Below, piece after piece: positions 35,906 through 44,070 of a DNA stretch of 64,000 nt. The stretch is from positions 1 to 64,000 of the forward strand of contig JAUYTN010000025.1 in assembly GCA_030695205.1 (NCBI GenBank), given 5' to 3'. Each line of letters opens with the position of its first letter. The stretch's first letter is position 1. This stretch comes from Burkholderiaceae bacterium (GTDB lineage Bacteria; Pseudomonadota; Gammaproteobacteria; Burkholderiales; Burkholderiaceae_C). The notes below the pieces were generated by a model. It saw only the letters and a list, made by a program, of their open reading frames with translations. It was not told where the DNA came from and ran no database searches. Made by a program: the position numbers and the translations under genes.

Positions 35906-36345
35906 TCGCTGCCCTCCCCGGCTTCTTCCAGTCCCAGCAGGCCGAGCGAATAACCTGCAAGACCACCCCAAACACTCAGGTACACACCAAAATCAAACAT
36001 CATCACGGTAGAGAGCGTCAAGTCCATGAACCCCAGAGGCAGAGTACCCCAGGCGTGGGTGAGGAAGCTGTCTCCCCCGAACAAAGCATGCAGACCGGAA
36101 ACTGCTGCCATACCCACACCCAATGCGGCCAAACGAATGGCGTCACCCAGCGGCAAACGACGCTCGGCAGCTCGCGAGCCATAGGCCACGGCCCACAGCA
36201 CAGAAGCACTCACCGCCAGAAGCCCGCCAATGAAGCCACCGCCAGGTTCGTTATGGCCCGTGAATAACACCCAGATTGACCCGGCCAGGATCATCCAATA
36301 CAGAGGCGGCGCCACCACCTCCAGAATGACAAGACGGCGCTTCAT
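35902..36345 (-). CDS. mrpB: Na+/H+ antiporter subunit B (Mrp operon 1)
   Basis: A 147-residue subunit with four helices and the conserved GHNEPGGGFIGGLL motif of MrpB. In the second Mrp operon the equivalent domain is fused to MrpA. ATG 36345 overlaps the mrpA stop by 4 bases. Confidence 0.94.
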   Translation of the reverse strand: MKRRLVILEVVAPPLYWMILAGSIWVLFTGHNEPGGGFIGGLLAVSASVLWAVAYGSRAAERRLPLGDAIRLAALGVGMAAVSGLHALFGGDSFLTHAWGTLPLGFMDLTLSTVMMFDFGVYLSVWGGLAGYSLGLLGLEEAGEGSE

Positions 36346-38645
36346 CGCACACCCCCCTTTGAAGCGGAAGGCAAACGGGCGCGCAAGACCTGCAAAAGTG
36401 GCCACGCGGCCAAAAGGGACAGCATCACCACAGTTATTTCGCCCAAAGTGTCCAGGGCACGGAAGTCCACCAGAATAACGTTGACAACGTTTCTACCAAA
36501 AGCCTCCGGCACACTTCGGCCGGAAAAGAATTCAGTCAGACTGAGGTCAAGAGGGGTGGCGCTGGCCAGCAAAAGCAATGTGGTGAGCACCGAGGCACTC
36601 AGCAAGGCGACCATAAGGTGCAACGTTCTCACACCGGGTTCTGGCAGGCTTTTTCCAAGTCCTTTGCGCTTGAGACGAATCAACACCGATGCCACCACGA
36701 TCACAAACACCGTTTCGACCACGAATTGGGTGTACGCCACATCGGGGGCACCCGTGAACAGGAACAACACCCCACAGCCGTAACCCACCAATCCGGTAGC
36801 CAACAAAAGCACGAGCCGGTCACGTACGACGCAAGCCAGCAACGCCCCCACTGTGATCAACACACACGCACCAACAAAGCCGACCGATGGTGTCTGCCAA
36901 TCGGGCCAGTGCCATTGACCAAAGCCAGCCAGTTGCAAAGCCAACATGGCCAGCGAAAGGGTGCTCACAGTCAGCAAAACATAGCCGGGCAACCTGCCAC
37001 CCTGCACCCAGCGTGTTGCAAAGGCTGACAAACGGGGAATGCCTCTCAGAAAATGGTCGTAGACCGAAACCATGCCAAAGTGGCCAATGCTCCCTGACAT
37101 CCGTTCAAATACACGATGCAACGGATCCCAAAATAGGTATATCAGGGTACCAATTGTCAGCGTGACCAAGAGCGAGTTCAGCGCTGGCCCGATATCCAGA
37201 GCCAAGCTAAGAACTTTCGCTTGCGTGCCGGGCGTCATTGCCAGCGACGCATCGGCAATCAATCCCTGAATCAGAAACGGGAACACCCCCAGAACAATGC
37301 CAATGATCGCCAGTGCGAGTGGTGGTCCTATCAACAACGGGCCCCCTTCGTGGACATCTGCCGGAGGCAAACTTTCAAGGCGTGGTCGCCAAAAGATGCG
37401 GATGGCGGCAACACCAGCCACAGCCACTGCGATGGCGCCGAACACGGTATAGGCCGCATCGGCGAAAGCGAACATGTCGCCCGAGGATTTGGCCTCCAGG
37501 ATGAGGTCCTTCGCGATGTACCCAAAGGATAGAGGCATACCGGCCATCGACATACCGGCCAGCAATGCCACCGCTGCCGTCCAAGGCATGGATCGACGCA
37601 ACCCACCGAGGTTGTCGATCACCCTTGTGCCCGTACCGTGATCCACATTGCCCGCCACAAAAAACAACGGCGCTTTGTACAAGGCATGCGCCAGCAACAT
37701 GGCACCCACCGCCACTGTTGCCCCCTCGCCGCGCAAACCGACCAACACCACCAACGTGCCCAGGGTGGCCACAGTTGACCACGCGAGGATGCGCTTGAGA
37801 TCGCGCTCGCGCAGAGCAAGTGCCATTCCCCAGGCGGCCGTCACCGAACCTACGATCTTGAGAGACCACTCCCAGAGGGCCCAATCACCAAAGCCCGGAT
37901 CGAGCCGTGCCAGCAGGAACACGCCCAGTTTGACCATGGTGGCCGAGTGCAAATAAGCCGAAACCGGGGTCGGTGCCGACATGGCATTCGGTAACCAGAA
38001 ATGAAATGGAAACTGTGCACTTTTGGTGAAAGCACCCACAAGGATCAGCACCAGTGCAAGAGTGAGCTGTGGGGATTGGTCAGTCTCGGGAAGACGCAGC
38101 ACGATCTCGCTCATGGAAAAGCTGCCCATGGCCTGACCAAGAACGATAAATCCAGCCAAAAGCACCAAACCCCCGGTACCCGTGACCAGCAACGCCTGCT
38201 GAGCCGACTTGCGGCTCTCGGCCTGGTCGTGGTTGAAACCCACCAGCATGAAGGAGGTCAGGCTGGTCATTTCCCAAAACAGAAACAGCACGATCAGGTT
38301 GTCTGCCGTCACACATCCAATCATCGCCACCATGAACAGGCACAACAAAACATACAGCCGATGTTGCTGTGGGTGCCCTGCAAGGTAGCCGCCTGCATAA
38401 ACAAACACCGCAGACCCAACGCCCGTGATCATCAGCAGCATCAGGGCCGACAGGCCATCAACAAAAAAAGAAAACTCCACATTCAGCGCCGGGACCCACA
38501 TGGCTGACCACTGAAGGGGCAGACCAAACCGCCACAACAGCCAAACAAGTGCACATAAAAGGGCCATAGGCACCGCCATGAACGCCAAGCGCCCATGCCA
38601 ACCAAGGCTATTTGTCGATGAGTCGATGTGGTGGGTGACAGCCAT
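36342..38645 (-). CDS. mrpA: Na+/H+ antiporter subunit A (Mrp operon 1)
   Basis: A 767-residue NuoL-like subunit. The first about 500 residues carry the proton-channel fold (LFLFWEMTSLTSFMLVGF, SAQFPFHFWLPNAMSAPTPVSAYLHSATMVKLGVFLLARL). The last 150 residues are the MrpA-specific MbhD/MbhE-type extension ending with NVVNVILVDFRALDTLGEITV. It is the first gene of the operon. Four 10-bp direct repeats lie 37-76 bp upstream of its ATG. Confidence 0.95.
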   Translation of the reverse strand: MAVTHHIDSSTNSLGWHGRLAFMAVPMALLCALVWLLWRFGLPLQWSAMWVPALNVEFSFFVDGLSALMLLMITGVGSAVFVYAGGYLAGHPQQHRLYVLLCLFMVAMIGCVTADNLIVLFLFWEMTSLTSFMLVGFNHDQAESRKSAQQALLVTGTGGLVLLAGFIVLGQAMGSFSMSEIVLRLPETDQSPQLTLALVLILVGAFTKSAQFPFHFWLPNAMSAPTPVSAYLHSATMVKLGVFLLARLDPGFGDWALWEWSLKIVGSVTAAWGMALALRERDLKRILAWSTVATLGTLVVLVGLRGEGATVAVGAMLLAHALYKAPLFFVAGNVDHGTGTRVIDNLGGLRRSMPWTAAVALLAGMSMAGMPLSFGYIAKDLILEAKSSGDMFAFADAAYTVFGAIAVAVAGVAAIRIFWRPRLESLPPADVHEGGPLLIGPPLALAIIGIVLGVFPFLIQGLIADASLAMTPGTQAKVLSLALDIGPALNSLLVTLTIGTLIYLFWDPLHRVFERMSGSIGHFGMVSVYDHFLRGIPRLSAFATRWVQGGRLPGYVLLTVSTLSLAMLALQLAGFGQWHWPDWQTPSVGFVGACVLITVGALLACVVRDRLVLLLATGLVGYGCGVLFLFTGAPDVAYTQFVVETVFVIVVASVLIRLKRKGLGKSLPEPGVRTLHLMVALLSASVLTTLLLLASATPLDLSLTEFFSGRSVPEAFGRNVVNVILVDFRALDTLGEITVVMLSLLAAWPLLQVLRARLPSASKGGVR

Positions 38646-38681
38646 GTAGTGAAGTGTGGGTGGTGCTCAAGATGCGCCAGC

Positions 38682-38721
38682 AGCGACAGGAAGCGACGGA
38701 AAGCGACACAAAGCGGTGAAA
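38682..38721 (-). repeat. Four 10-bp tandem repeats upstream of mrpA
   Basis: Units AGCGACAGGA, AGCGACGGAA, AGCGACACAA and the weaker AGCGGTGAAA follow each other with an exact 10-bp period. One unit per helical turn suggests a binding site for tandem regulator dimers just before the Mrp operon, or a chance microsatellite. Confidence 0.6.
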
Positions 38722-39187
38722 AACAGTCAGAATCAATCCGGTTTTTCTCAAGAATAACAGGTCTTAAGTTCGCCAATGCACGGCAAAACCTCAACATACA
38801 GGCGATCGGCGTCAACGACCCGGTTGGCAATTGGCGCCTACCTGCAAGCCCACTGTCGGTATCAGAGCGCCCACGCGACTGGTCCCCACAGCACCCGGCG
38901 AACCCGTCAGTGGGACGTCTGCTACCGCATGTGCAACCGCATCTGCGGCGAGTGTCAGGCTATCAGCCACATGACTGGCCTCGATGCAATCAACACCTGC
39001 GAGGGAACGCACAGCACACACGCACCCGTTGTGGGCAGCACGCAGACAGATCAGCTTAGGCTATTCAATAAGGTAGCTAAACATTCATTTTAAAAAAGCG
39101 CTAGAGGTCGTTTTTATTCAATATTTTTATTGACAAACGAACCTCTGCATGGGGTGCTGAACTGGGCAAAGGTGTTAACCTAAATCC
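38722..39187. other. Intergenic region between Mrp operon 1 and the CPA1 antiporter gene
   Basis: About 470 bp without a supportable gene. Both strands hold short open frames (for example minus-strand 38812-39021), but they are biased in composition, without ribosome sites or recognisable similarity. The last part contains a copy of the dispersed repeat and a TTGACA (39130-39135), a possible -35 element for the antiporter gene without a good -10. It must carry the divergent promoters of both transcripts. Confidence 0.5.
39074..39118 (+). repeat. Dispersed A/T-rich repeat, copy F
   Basis: TAGCTAAACATTCATTTTAA then AAGCGCTAGAGG and a T-run. Same layout as copy D; located 70-114 bp before the CPA1 antiporter start codon. 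Confidence 0.58.
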
Positions 39188-40714
39188 ATGTTTGCCCAAG
39201 GATTGAACTTCGATTTTCTGAACCTGCCGCTCATGACAGCGGCAGGCCTGCTGTTTGCCAGCGTGCTGGCGGCCATCTATTCCGCGCGACTGGGGTTTTC
39301 ATTTCTGCTGGTGTTCTTGCTGGCGGGCATGCTTGCCGGTGAGGAAGGGCCGGGGCAACTGCGGTTCGATGACTTTCGCCTCAGTTTCGTGGTGGGCAAC
39401 GTGGCCTTGGCAGTCATTTTGCTGGATGGCGGGTTGCGCACCCGACTGCAGACTTTTCGCACAGGCTTGAAACCTTCGGTGTGGCTGGCCACCGTGGGGG
39501 TGGCCGTTTGCGCGGCCATCACAGGTGTGGCGGCACACTGGTTGTTGGACTTGCCCTGGCCCATGGCATTGTTGCTGGGTGCCATCGTCGGTTCTACCGA
39601 CGCAGCTGCCGTGTTTTCCCTGCTCAAAACATCGGGCGTGCGCCTGAACGAACGGGTAGAAGCCACGCTGGAAATCGAGTCCGGCATGAACGACCCGATG
39701 GCCGTGTTCCTGACGCTGGCGCTGATTGCGGTGGCCTTGGGCAGCACCGCTGCCGCAACTGGCCCAGCCGTGGGCACTGCGACCATGGCACTGGAACTGG
39801 CCCGTGCACTGATCACCCAAATGGGCATCGGGTTGGCGCTGGGCCTGGGCTCGGCCTGGGGCCTGGCCCTGCTGCTGCTGCGCCTGCGCGCCACCACCCA
39901 ACCGGCGGCGGGTGTGGTGGGCCTGCTGCTGCTGTCAGCCGGGCTGCTGGTGTTCGCAGCCAGCAGCTGGCTGGGCGGGTCTGGCTTTCTGGCGGTGTAC
40001 GTGCTGGGTGTCGTGGTGGGCAACCGGGCACGCAAGGCGGTGGTACCCGCTCTGTCGCTGATGGATGGCTACGCCTGGCTGGCGCAGGCCACCATGTTTT
40101 TGCTGCTCGGGCTGCTGGCCACGCCCTCGGAGGTGTGGCGCACGTTTTGGCCAGCGCTCGGGGTGTCAGCCGTTTTGATGCTGGTGGCGCGGCCGCTCTC
40201 GGTCTGGCTGTGCCTGAAGCCACTGCATTTTTCGCGAGACGAGATGACCTTCATATCGTGGGTGGGTCTGCGGGGTGCGGCACCCATTGTGCTGGCGGTC
40301 TTCCCGGTCATGGCGCAGTTGCCGGGGGCGCAGGTGTACTTCAACGTCGCATTTGTGGTGGTACTGAGTTCTCTGTTGCTGCAAGGTGCCACCATCGGCA
40401 TGGCCGCCAAGGCGCTGCACCAGGCGATGCCCGAACAAACCGACGAGGAGGCCATGCGCCATGTGTTTGGCGACTTTGAGCTGGCGGCCCACAGCCCCAT
40501 GGGGCCTGTGTGCAATTTCTACGGGCTGCCCTCCCCTGCGGCAGGTGCCGACGGAAGCTTGGGAGAGTGGATGGCGCTGACCCTGCAACGGCCAGCCGTG
40601 GCGGGCGACTCACTCACGCTGGGCCATGCGGTGTTGAGTGTGCGCAAAATCAACCCGGACGGCACCATTCAAACCGTGGGTTTGCGGCTCGAAGCGCGTG
40701 ACGACGCCCAGTGA
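39188..40714 (+). CDS. CPA1-type K+ or Na+/proton antiporter (NhaP2/CvrA-like)
   Basis: A 508-residue inner-membrane antiporter with twelve or thirteen helices, including GSTDAAAVFSLL and the ion-binding ESGMNDPMAVFLT motif (the ND pair of electroneutral CPA1 antiporters). The C-terminal 110 residues form a soluble domain (FGDFELAAHSPMGPVCNFYGLP to VRKINPDGTIQTVGLRLE) like the TrkA-C region of NhaP2. NhaP2 extrudes K+ in exchange for H+. It is the only plus-strand gene between two minus-strand Mrp operons. Confidence 0.92.
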   Translation: MFAQGLNFDFLNLPLMTAAGLLFASVLAAIYSARLGFSFLLVFLLAGMLAGEEGPGQLRFDDFRLSFVVGNVALAVILLDGGLRTRLQTFRTGLKPSVWLATVGVAVCAAITGVAAHWLLDLPWPMALLLGAIVGSTDAAAVFSLLKTSGVRLNERVEATLEIESGMNDPMAVFLTLALIAVALGSTAAATGPAVGTATMALELARALITQMGIGLALGLGSAWGLALLLLRLRATTQPAAGVVGLLLLSAGLLVFAASSWLGGSGFLAVYVLGVVVGNRARKAVVPALSLMDGYAWLAQATMFLLLGLLATPSEVWRTFWPALGVSAVLMLVARPLSVWLCLKPLHFSRDEMTFISWVGLRGAAPIVLAVFPVMAQLPGAQVYFNVAFVVVLSSLLLQGATIGMAAKALHQAMPEQTDEEAMRHVFGDFELAAHSPMGPVCNFYGLPSPAAGADGSLGEWMALTLQRPAVAGDSLTLGHAVLSVRKINPDGTIQTVGLRLEARDDAQ

Positions 40715-40746
40715 TTGCAAAGCAACCACCAGGCGCAAATTCGCGG

Positions 40747-41139
40747 TCAAACGTTTTCGCGTCCGTGATGCTTGGTCCGAGGCGCCGCCGCGTGGTTATG
40801 AAGCACAGCTCGCTCAGGTACAGCGTCATCTGGTACCCGAGCATCCGATGACAGGTTCAAGTGCAAAGCCGCTTGCGCCATTAAATTGGCAGACACTGGC
40901 GCAGTCACGAATACAAACAACGAGATTAGCAACTCAGCCAAACCAAAGCGTCCTTGCACCATGGCAAACAGAATGGATGCGAGCAAAATGCCGCCGACGC
41001 CCAGTGTTGAAGCCTTGGTCGGCGCATGCAGGCGCATGTAAAAGTCGGGCAAACGCACCAAACCAACTGCACCCACCAACAGAAAAAATGCGGCCAGCAC
41101 GATAAGAAGTGCAATCGTCCATTCGAGCAACATATTCAT
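40747..41139 (-). CDS. mrpG: Na+/H+ antiporter subunit G (Mrp operon 2)
   Basis: A 130-residue subunit with three helices and the motif GLVRLPDFYMRLHAPTKASTLGVGGILL of MrpG. Its hydrophilic tail of about 35 residues (ending TKHHGREN) is longer than in operon 1. A gap of 33 bp separates it from mrpF, the only junction of the operon without overlap. It converges on the CPA1 antiporter gene. Confidence 0.92.
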   Translation of the reverse strand: MNMLLEWTIALLIVLAAFFLLVGAVGLVRLPDFYMRLHAPTKASTLGVGGILLASILFAMVQGRFGLAELLISLFVFVTAPVSANLMAQAALHLNLSSDARVPDDAVPERAVLHNHAAAPRTKHHGRENV

Positions 41140-41172
41140 GGTGAAGTCCTTGCCAATGCTGAGCCTGTGAGG

Positions 41173-41448
41173 TTATTCAACCACATCGCCCCGGGTGATG
41201 TAACGAGCCAGCCCCACGGTGGACACGAAGCCCAGCATGGCCACCAGCAATGCAGCTTCAAACATCAGGGCAGTGTCCCAGCTGATGCCGAGAAGCACAA
41301 TCAGTGCGACAGCATTCATGTACAGCGTATCCAACGCCAGCACGCGATCGGTTGGCGTTGGGCCCTGAAACAAGCGCACTGCGCAGAGCACGAACGCAAC
41401 TGAAACTGCCAAAAGTCCGGCGTTGGTCGCCCACTCAAGCACGCTCAT
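41173..41448 (-). CDS. mrpF: Na+/H+ antiporter subunit F (Mrp operon 2)
   Basis: A 91-residue three-helix subunit with RLFQGPTPTDRVLALDTLYMNAVAL, the MrpF signature. Start overlaps the mrpE stop by 4 bases. Confidence 0.92.
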   Translation of the reverse strand: MSVLEWATNAGLLAVSVAFVLCAVRLFQGPTPTDRVLALDTLYMNAVALIVLLGISWDTALMFEAALLVAMLGFVSTVGLARYITRGDVVE

Positions 41449-42026
41449 ACCAAACCTCCACGGGACACATCAGATTGGCTGACGCGGAATATCCGCATCA
41501 AAGGAGCCTCGTAGCGGGCTTTCATGTCGTCAATCATTGCCTGAGCGTCGTCACAGTTCAACGCGTGCACCAGGATCTCACGGCGCTCTTCATGAATGAC
41601 GCAAGACACTGTGCCCGGCGTGGTGGTGATGATGGCAGCCAGCAACCCATTCACATGCGGGTGGTCGGTGTCCAGTGGCACAGTCAGCCACGCGGGTTTC
41701 ATGGCTGACAAAGGGCCCAATACCAGCTTGGCTACCACCAAATTGGACATCACAATGTCTTTCACCACCACCAATGTCAGCATGAATGCCGGGCCCCATG
41801 CCACGGGTGGCGTGTGCAAACCTGTCAAAAACCCGTGCAATAAGCGGGGTACGACCAACCCCAGCAATGCAGCCGACAGCAGGTGAACCGGCGCCAGGCT
41901 GTGCGAGAGCGCCAACCACGATGCTGCAAGCAGCAGCGACAAAGCCGGGTGGGCAAGCCAGACAGACCGACTCGAAGGAGGGCTGGCAACAGCAGCCGAC
42001 GGGTCAGAAGTGGCGGGGTACGTCAT
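41445..42026 (-). CDS. mrpE: Na+/H+ antiporter subunit E (Mrp operon 2)
   Basis: A 193-residue subunit, longer than average because of a hydrophilic N-terminal leader of about 25 residues. Two helices are followed by the cytoplasmic part with AAIITTTPGTVSCVIHEERREILVHAL, typical of MrpE. It overlaps the mrpD stop by 4 bases. Confidence 0.92.
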   Translation of the reverse strand: MTYPATSDPSAAVASPPSSRSVWLAHPALSLLLAASWLALSHSLAPVHLLSAALLGLVVPRLLHGFLTGLHTPPVAWGPAFMLTLVVVKDIVMSNLVVAKLVLGPLSAMKPAWLTVPLDTDHPHVNGLLAAIITTTPGTVSCVIHEERREILVHALNCDDAQAMIDDMKARYEAPLMRIFRVSQSDVSRGGLV

Positions 42027-43693
42027 GGGCTTTCCTCTGGGATTTGATCGGGCTTCGCAGGGTGCGCGCTGCCACGCAGGTCGCCGTCATAGGATCGCGT
42101 GGAATTGGACAATCCGCCAGGTTCCACGCCCAGTACGGCGCTCCGGTAGGCTGCCGGGTCAGACAGCTGGGCAGCGATCTGATCGGTGTAGCGCTTGATG
42201 GGCGATGCAAACACCGCCATCAGCACCGTCAGAACCATCAGGCTGACAATGGCTGAAAGCAACTTGGCACTGCTGCCCCCTCCCGGGACGGCGTCGTGGG
42301 CATCAGGTTGCACATGCCAGAACACCACCACCCCAGCCCGAGCGAGACCGACGATGGAGAAAAACCCCACCGTCAACACCACAGTCCACACCCACGCCTG
42401 AGAGGCCAAGCCAGATGAGCTCTCCAGAATCATGATCTTGCCGAGAAAGCCAGGCAAAGGCGGCAGCCCAGCAGCCGAGGCTGCACCAAAAATCATCATC
42501 ATGCCCAGCAACACCGGCTCGCGCACAGCGGGTGCAGGACGAAGCTTGTCCTGAGCCGCGCCACGCTGGGCCGCCAGCACCTCCACCAGCAAAAACAGAC
42601 CGGCAATCACCACGGTGCTGTGCAGCATGTAGTACAGCGCCGCCGATAACGTGGCGGGCGTGGCCAGCGCCACACCAGCCAGGATGGTGCCTACCGAAGA
42701 CACGGTCAGGTAGGCAACCAGCCTGGCCATGGTGTGAGCTGCCAATGCACCCAGCACGCCGAGCACACTGGTGGTCAGGGCCAGGGGCAGCAGCCAGTCG
42801 CTGGCCACCCAAGCCGATTCACCCGCCTGGGCCCCAAACACGACCCAGTGGATGCGGATGATGCTGTACACACCCACCTTGGTCATGATGGCGAACAGGG
42901 CCGCCACCGGTGCGCTGGCGGAGGCATACGTCGCGGGCAGCCAGAAGTACAGCGGAACCACCGCCGCTTTGAGGCCGAACACCACCAGCAGCAACAGGGC
43001 AGCAGAACGGGCCAATGCGGCCTGGTCACCTGTGAGCTGGGACAACCGCAGGCCAATGTCCGCCATATTCAGCGTACCTGTGGCCGAATACAGAATCGCC
43101 AAACCCACCAAAAACACCGCCGAGGCTGAGAGGTTGAGCACCACGTAGTGCACACCCATCCGAAAGCGCTCTTGGCCCTGGCCGTGCAACAGCAGCACGT
43201 AGGAAGCGATCAGCAGCACCTCAAAGAACACAAACAGATTAAAGGCATCTCCGGTCAGAAACGCCCCACACAGCCCCATGAGCTGGAACTGAAACAGCGC
43301 ATGAAAGTGACGTCCCCGAACGTCCCACCCCCCAGTGGCGTACCACATGGCAGGCACAGCCACCAAATAGGTGAGCAACACCATAAGTGCTGATAAGCGG
43401 TCAACCACCAAAACAATACCAAAGGGCGCTGGCCACTCCCCCAGCCGGTAAACCGTGAGCGAGCCACCGTTGGCCAGCATGACCAACTGCAAGGCCATGA
43501 ACAAACCCAGCAGCACAGAAGCCATGGCCAAACGGCGGCGCCAACGCAGCCGCACGTCACCGTGCCCACTGCCTTGCACCGCAGCACCCGTCGAGTCGCC
43601 CAGCAGCAAGAGCCCTATCGCCGTGAATACAGGCAGCAAAACCGACAGAACAGGGGCATGTTGCAGCCAAAACGCATACAAAACGTCCATCAT
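42023..43693 (-). CDS. mrpD: Na+/H+ antiporter subunit D (Mrp operon 2)
   Basis: A 556-residue NuoM/N-like subunit with FVFFEVLLIASYVLLLHG (conserved glutamate) and FGLKAAVVPLYFWLPATYASASAPVAALFA (channel lysine). About 50 residues longer than operon 1 MrpD, mostly in the C-terminal soluble end. Overlaps mrpC and mrpE by 4 bases. Confidence 0.94.
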   Translation of the reverse strand: MMDVLYAFWLQHAPVLSVLLPVFTAIGLLLLGDSTGAAVQGSGHGDVRLRWRRRLAMASVLLGLFMALQLVMLANGGSLTVYRLGEWPAPFGIVLVVDRLSALMVLLTYLVAVPAMWYATGGWDVRGRHFHALFQFQLMGLCGAFLTGDAFNLFVFFEVLLIASYVLLLHGQGQERFRMGVHYVVLNLSASAVFLVGLAILYSATGTLNMADIGLRLSQLTGDQAALARSAALLLLVVFGLKAAVVPLYFWLPATYASASAPVAALFAIMTKVGVYSIIRIHWVVFGAQAGESAWVASDWLLPLALTTSVLGVLGALAAHTMARLVAYLTVSSVGTILAGVALATPATLSAALYYMLHSTVVIAGLFLLVEVLAAQRGAAQDKLRPAPAVREPVLLGMMMIFGAASAAGLPPLPGFLGKIMILESSSGLASQAWVWTVVLTVGFFSIVGLARAGVVVFWHVQPDAHDAVPGGGSSAKLLSAIVSLMVLTVLMAVFASPIKRYTDQIAAQLSDPAAYRSAVLGVEPGGLSNSTRSYDGDLRGSAHPAKPDQIPEESP

Positions 43694-44070
43694 CCTACCC
43701 GCCTGTCTGGGGCAGTGGGTGCCTGGTAACCCGTGGCATGTCCGGGCTCATGACCATCGACATGGTCGCTGCCCGTCTCGTGGCGGGTACGCAGTGCCAG
43801 CTCAATCAGGAAACCCGTCGTGGCAAAGCCGATCACGATCGCGGTGAGCACCAACGCGGGCGGAAGTGGATCGACAGAATGCCCATCTCCAATGATGAAA
43901 GGAGCTGCGTTGGTCCAAAGACGTGCCATGGCGTAAATGAAGACGTTCACCGCGTAGCCCACCAAGGACAGGCCCAGCACCACCGTGAAGGTACGCCCGC
44001 GCAGCATCAGGTAGATGCCGCAAGCAGTGATGAAGCCGATGCCTGTGGACACCAAAAATTCCAGACTCAT
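43690..44070 (-). CDS. mrpC: Na+/H+ antiporter subunit C (Mrp operon 2)
   Basis: A 126-residue NuoK-like three-helix subunit with GIYLMLRGRTFTVVLGLSLVGYAVNVFIYAMARL and PALVLTAIVIGFATTGFLIELALR. Overlaps the fused mrpA stop by 4 bases. Confidence 0.94.
   Translation of the reverse strand: MSLEFLVSTGIGFITACGIYLMLRGRTFTVVLGLSLVGYAVNVFIYAMARLWTNAAPFIIGDGHSVDPLPPALVLTAIVIGFATTGFLIELALRTRHETGSDHVDGHEPGHATGYQAPTAPDRRVG

Noticed and set aside
38812..39021. 69-codon minus-strand frame between the Mrp operon and the antiporter
   Set aside because: Ala/Val/Gly-rich, no ribosome site, no recognisable fold; kept only as part of the intergenic description.
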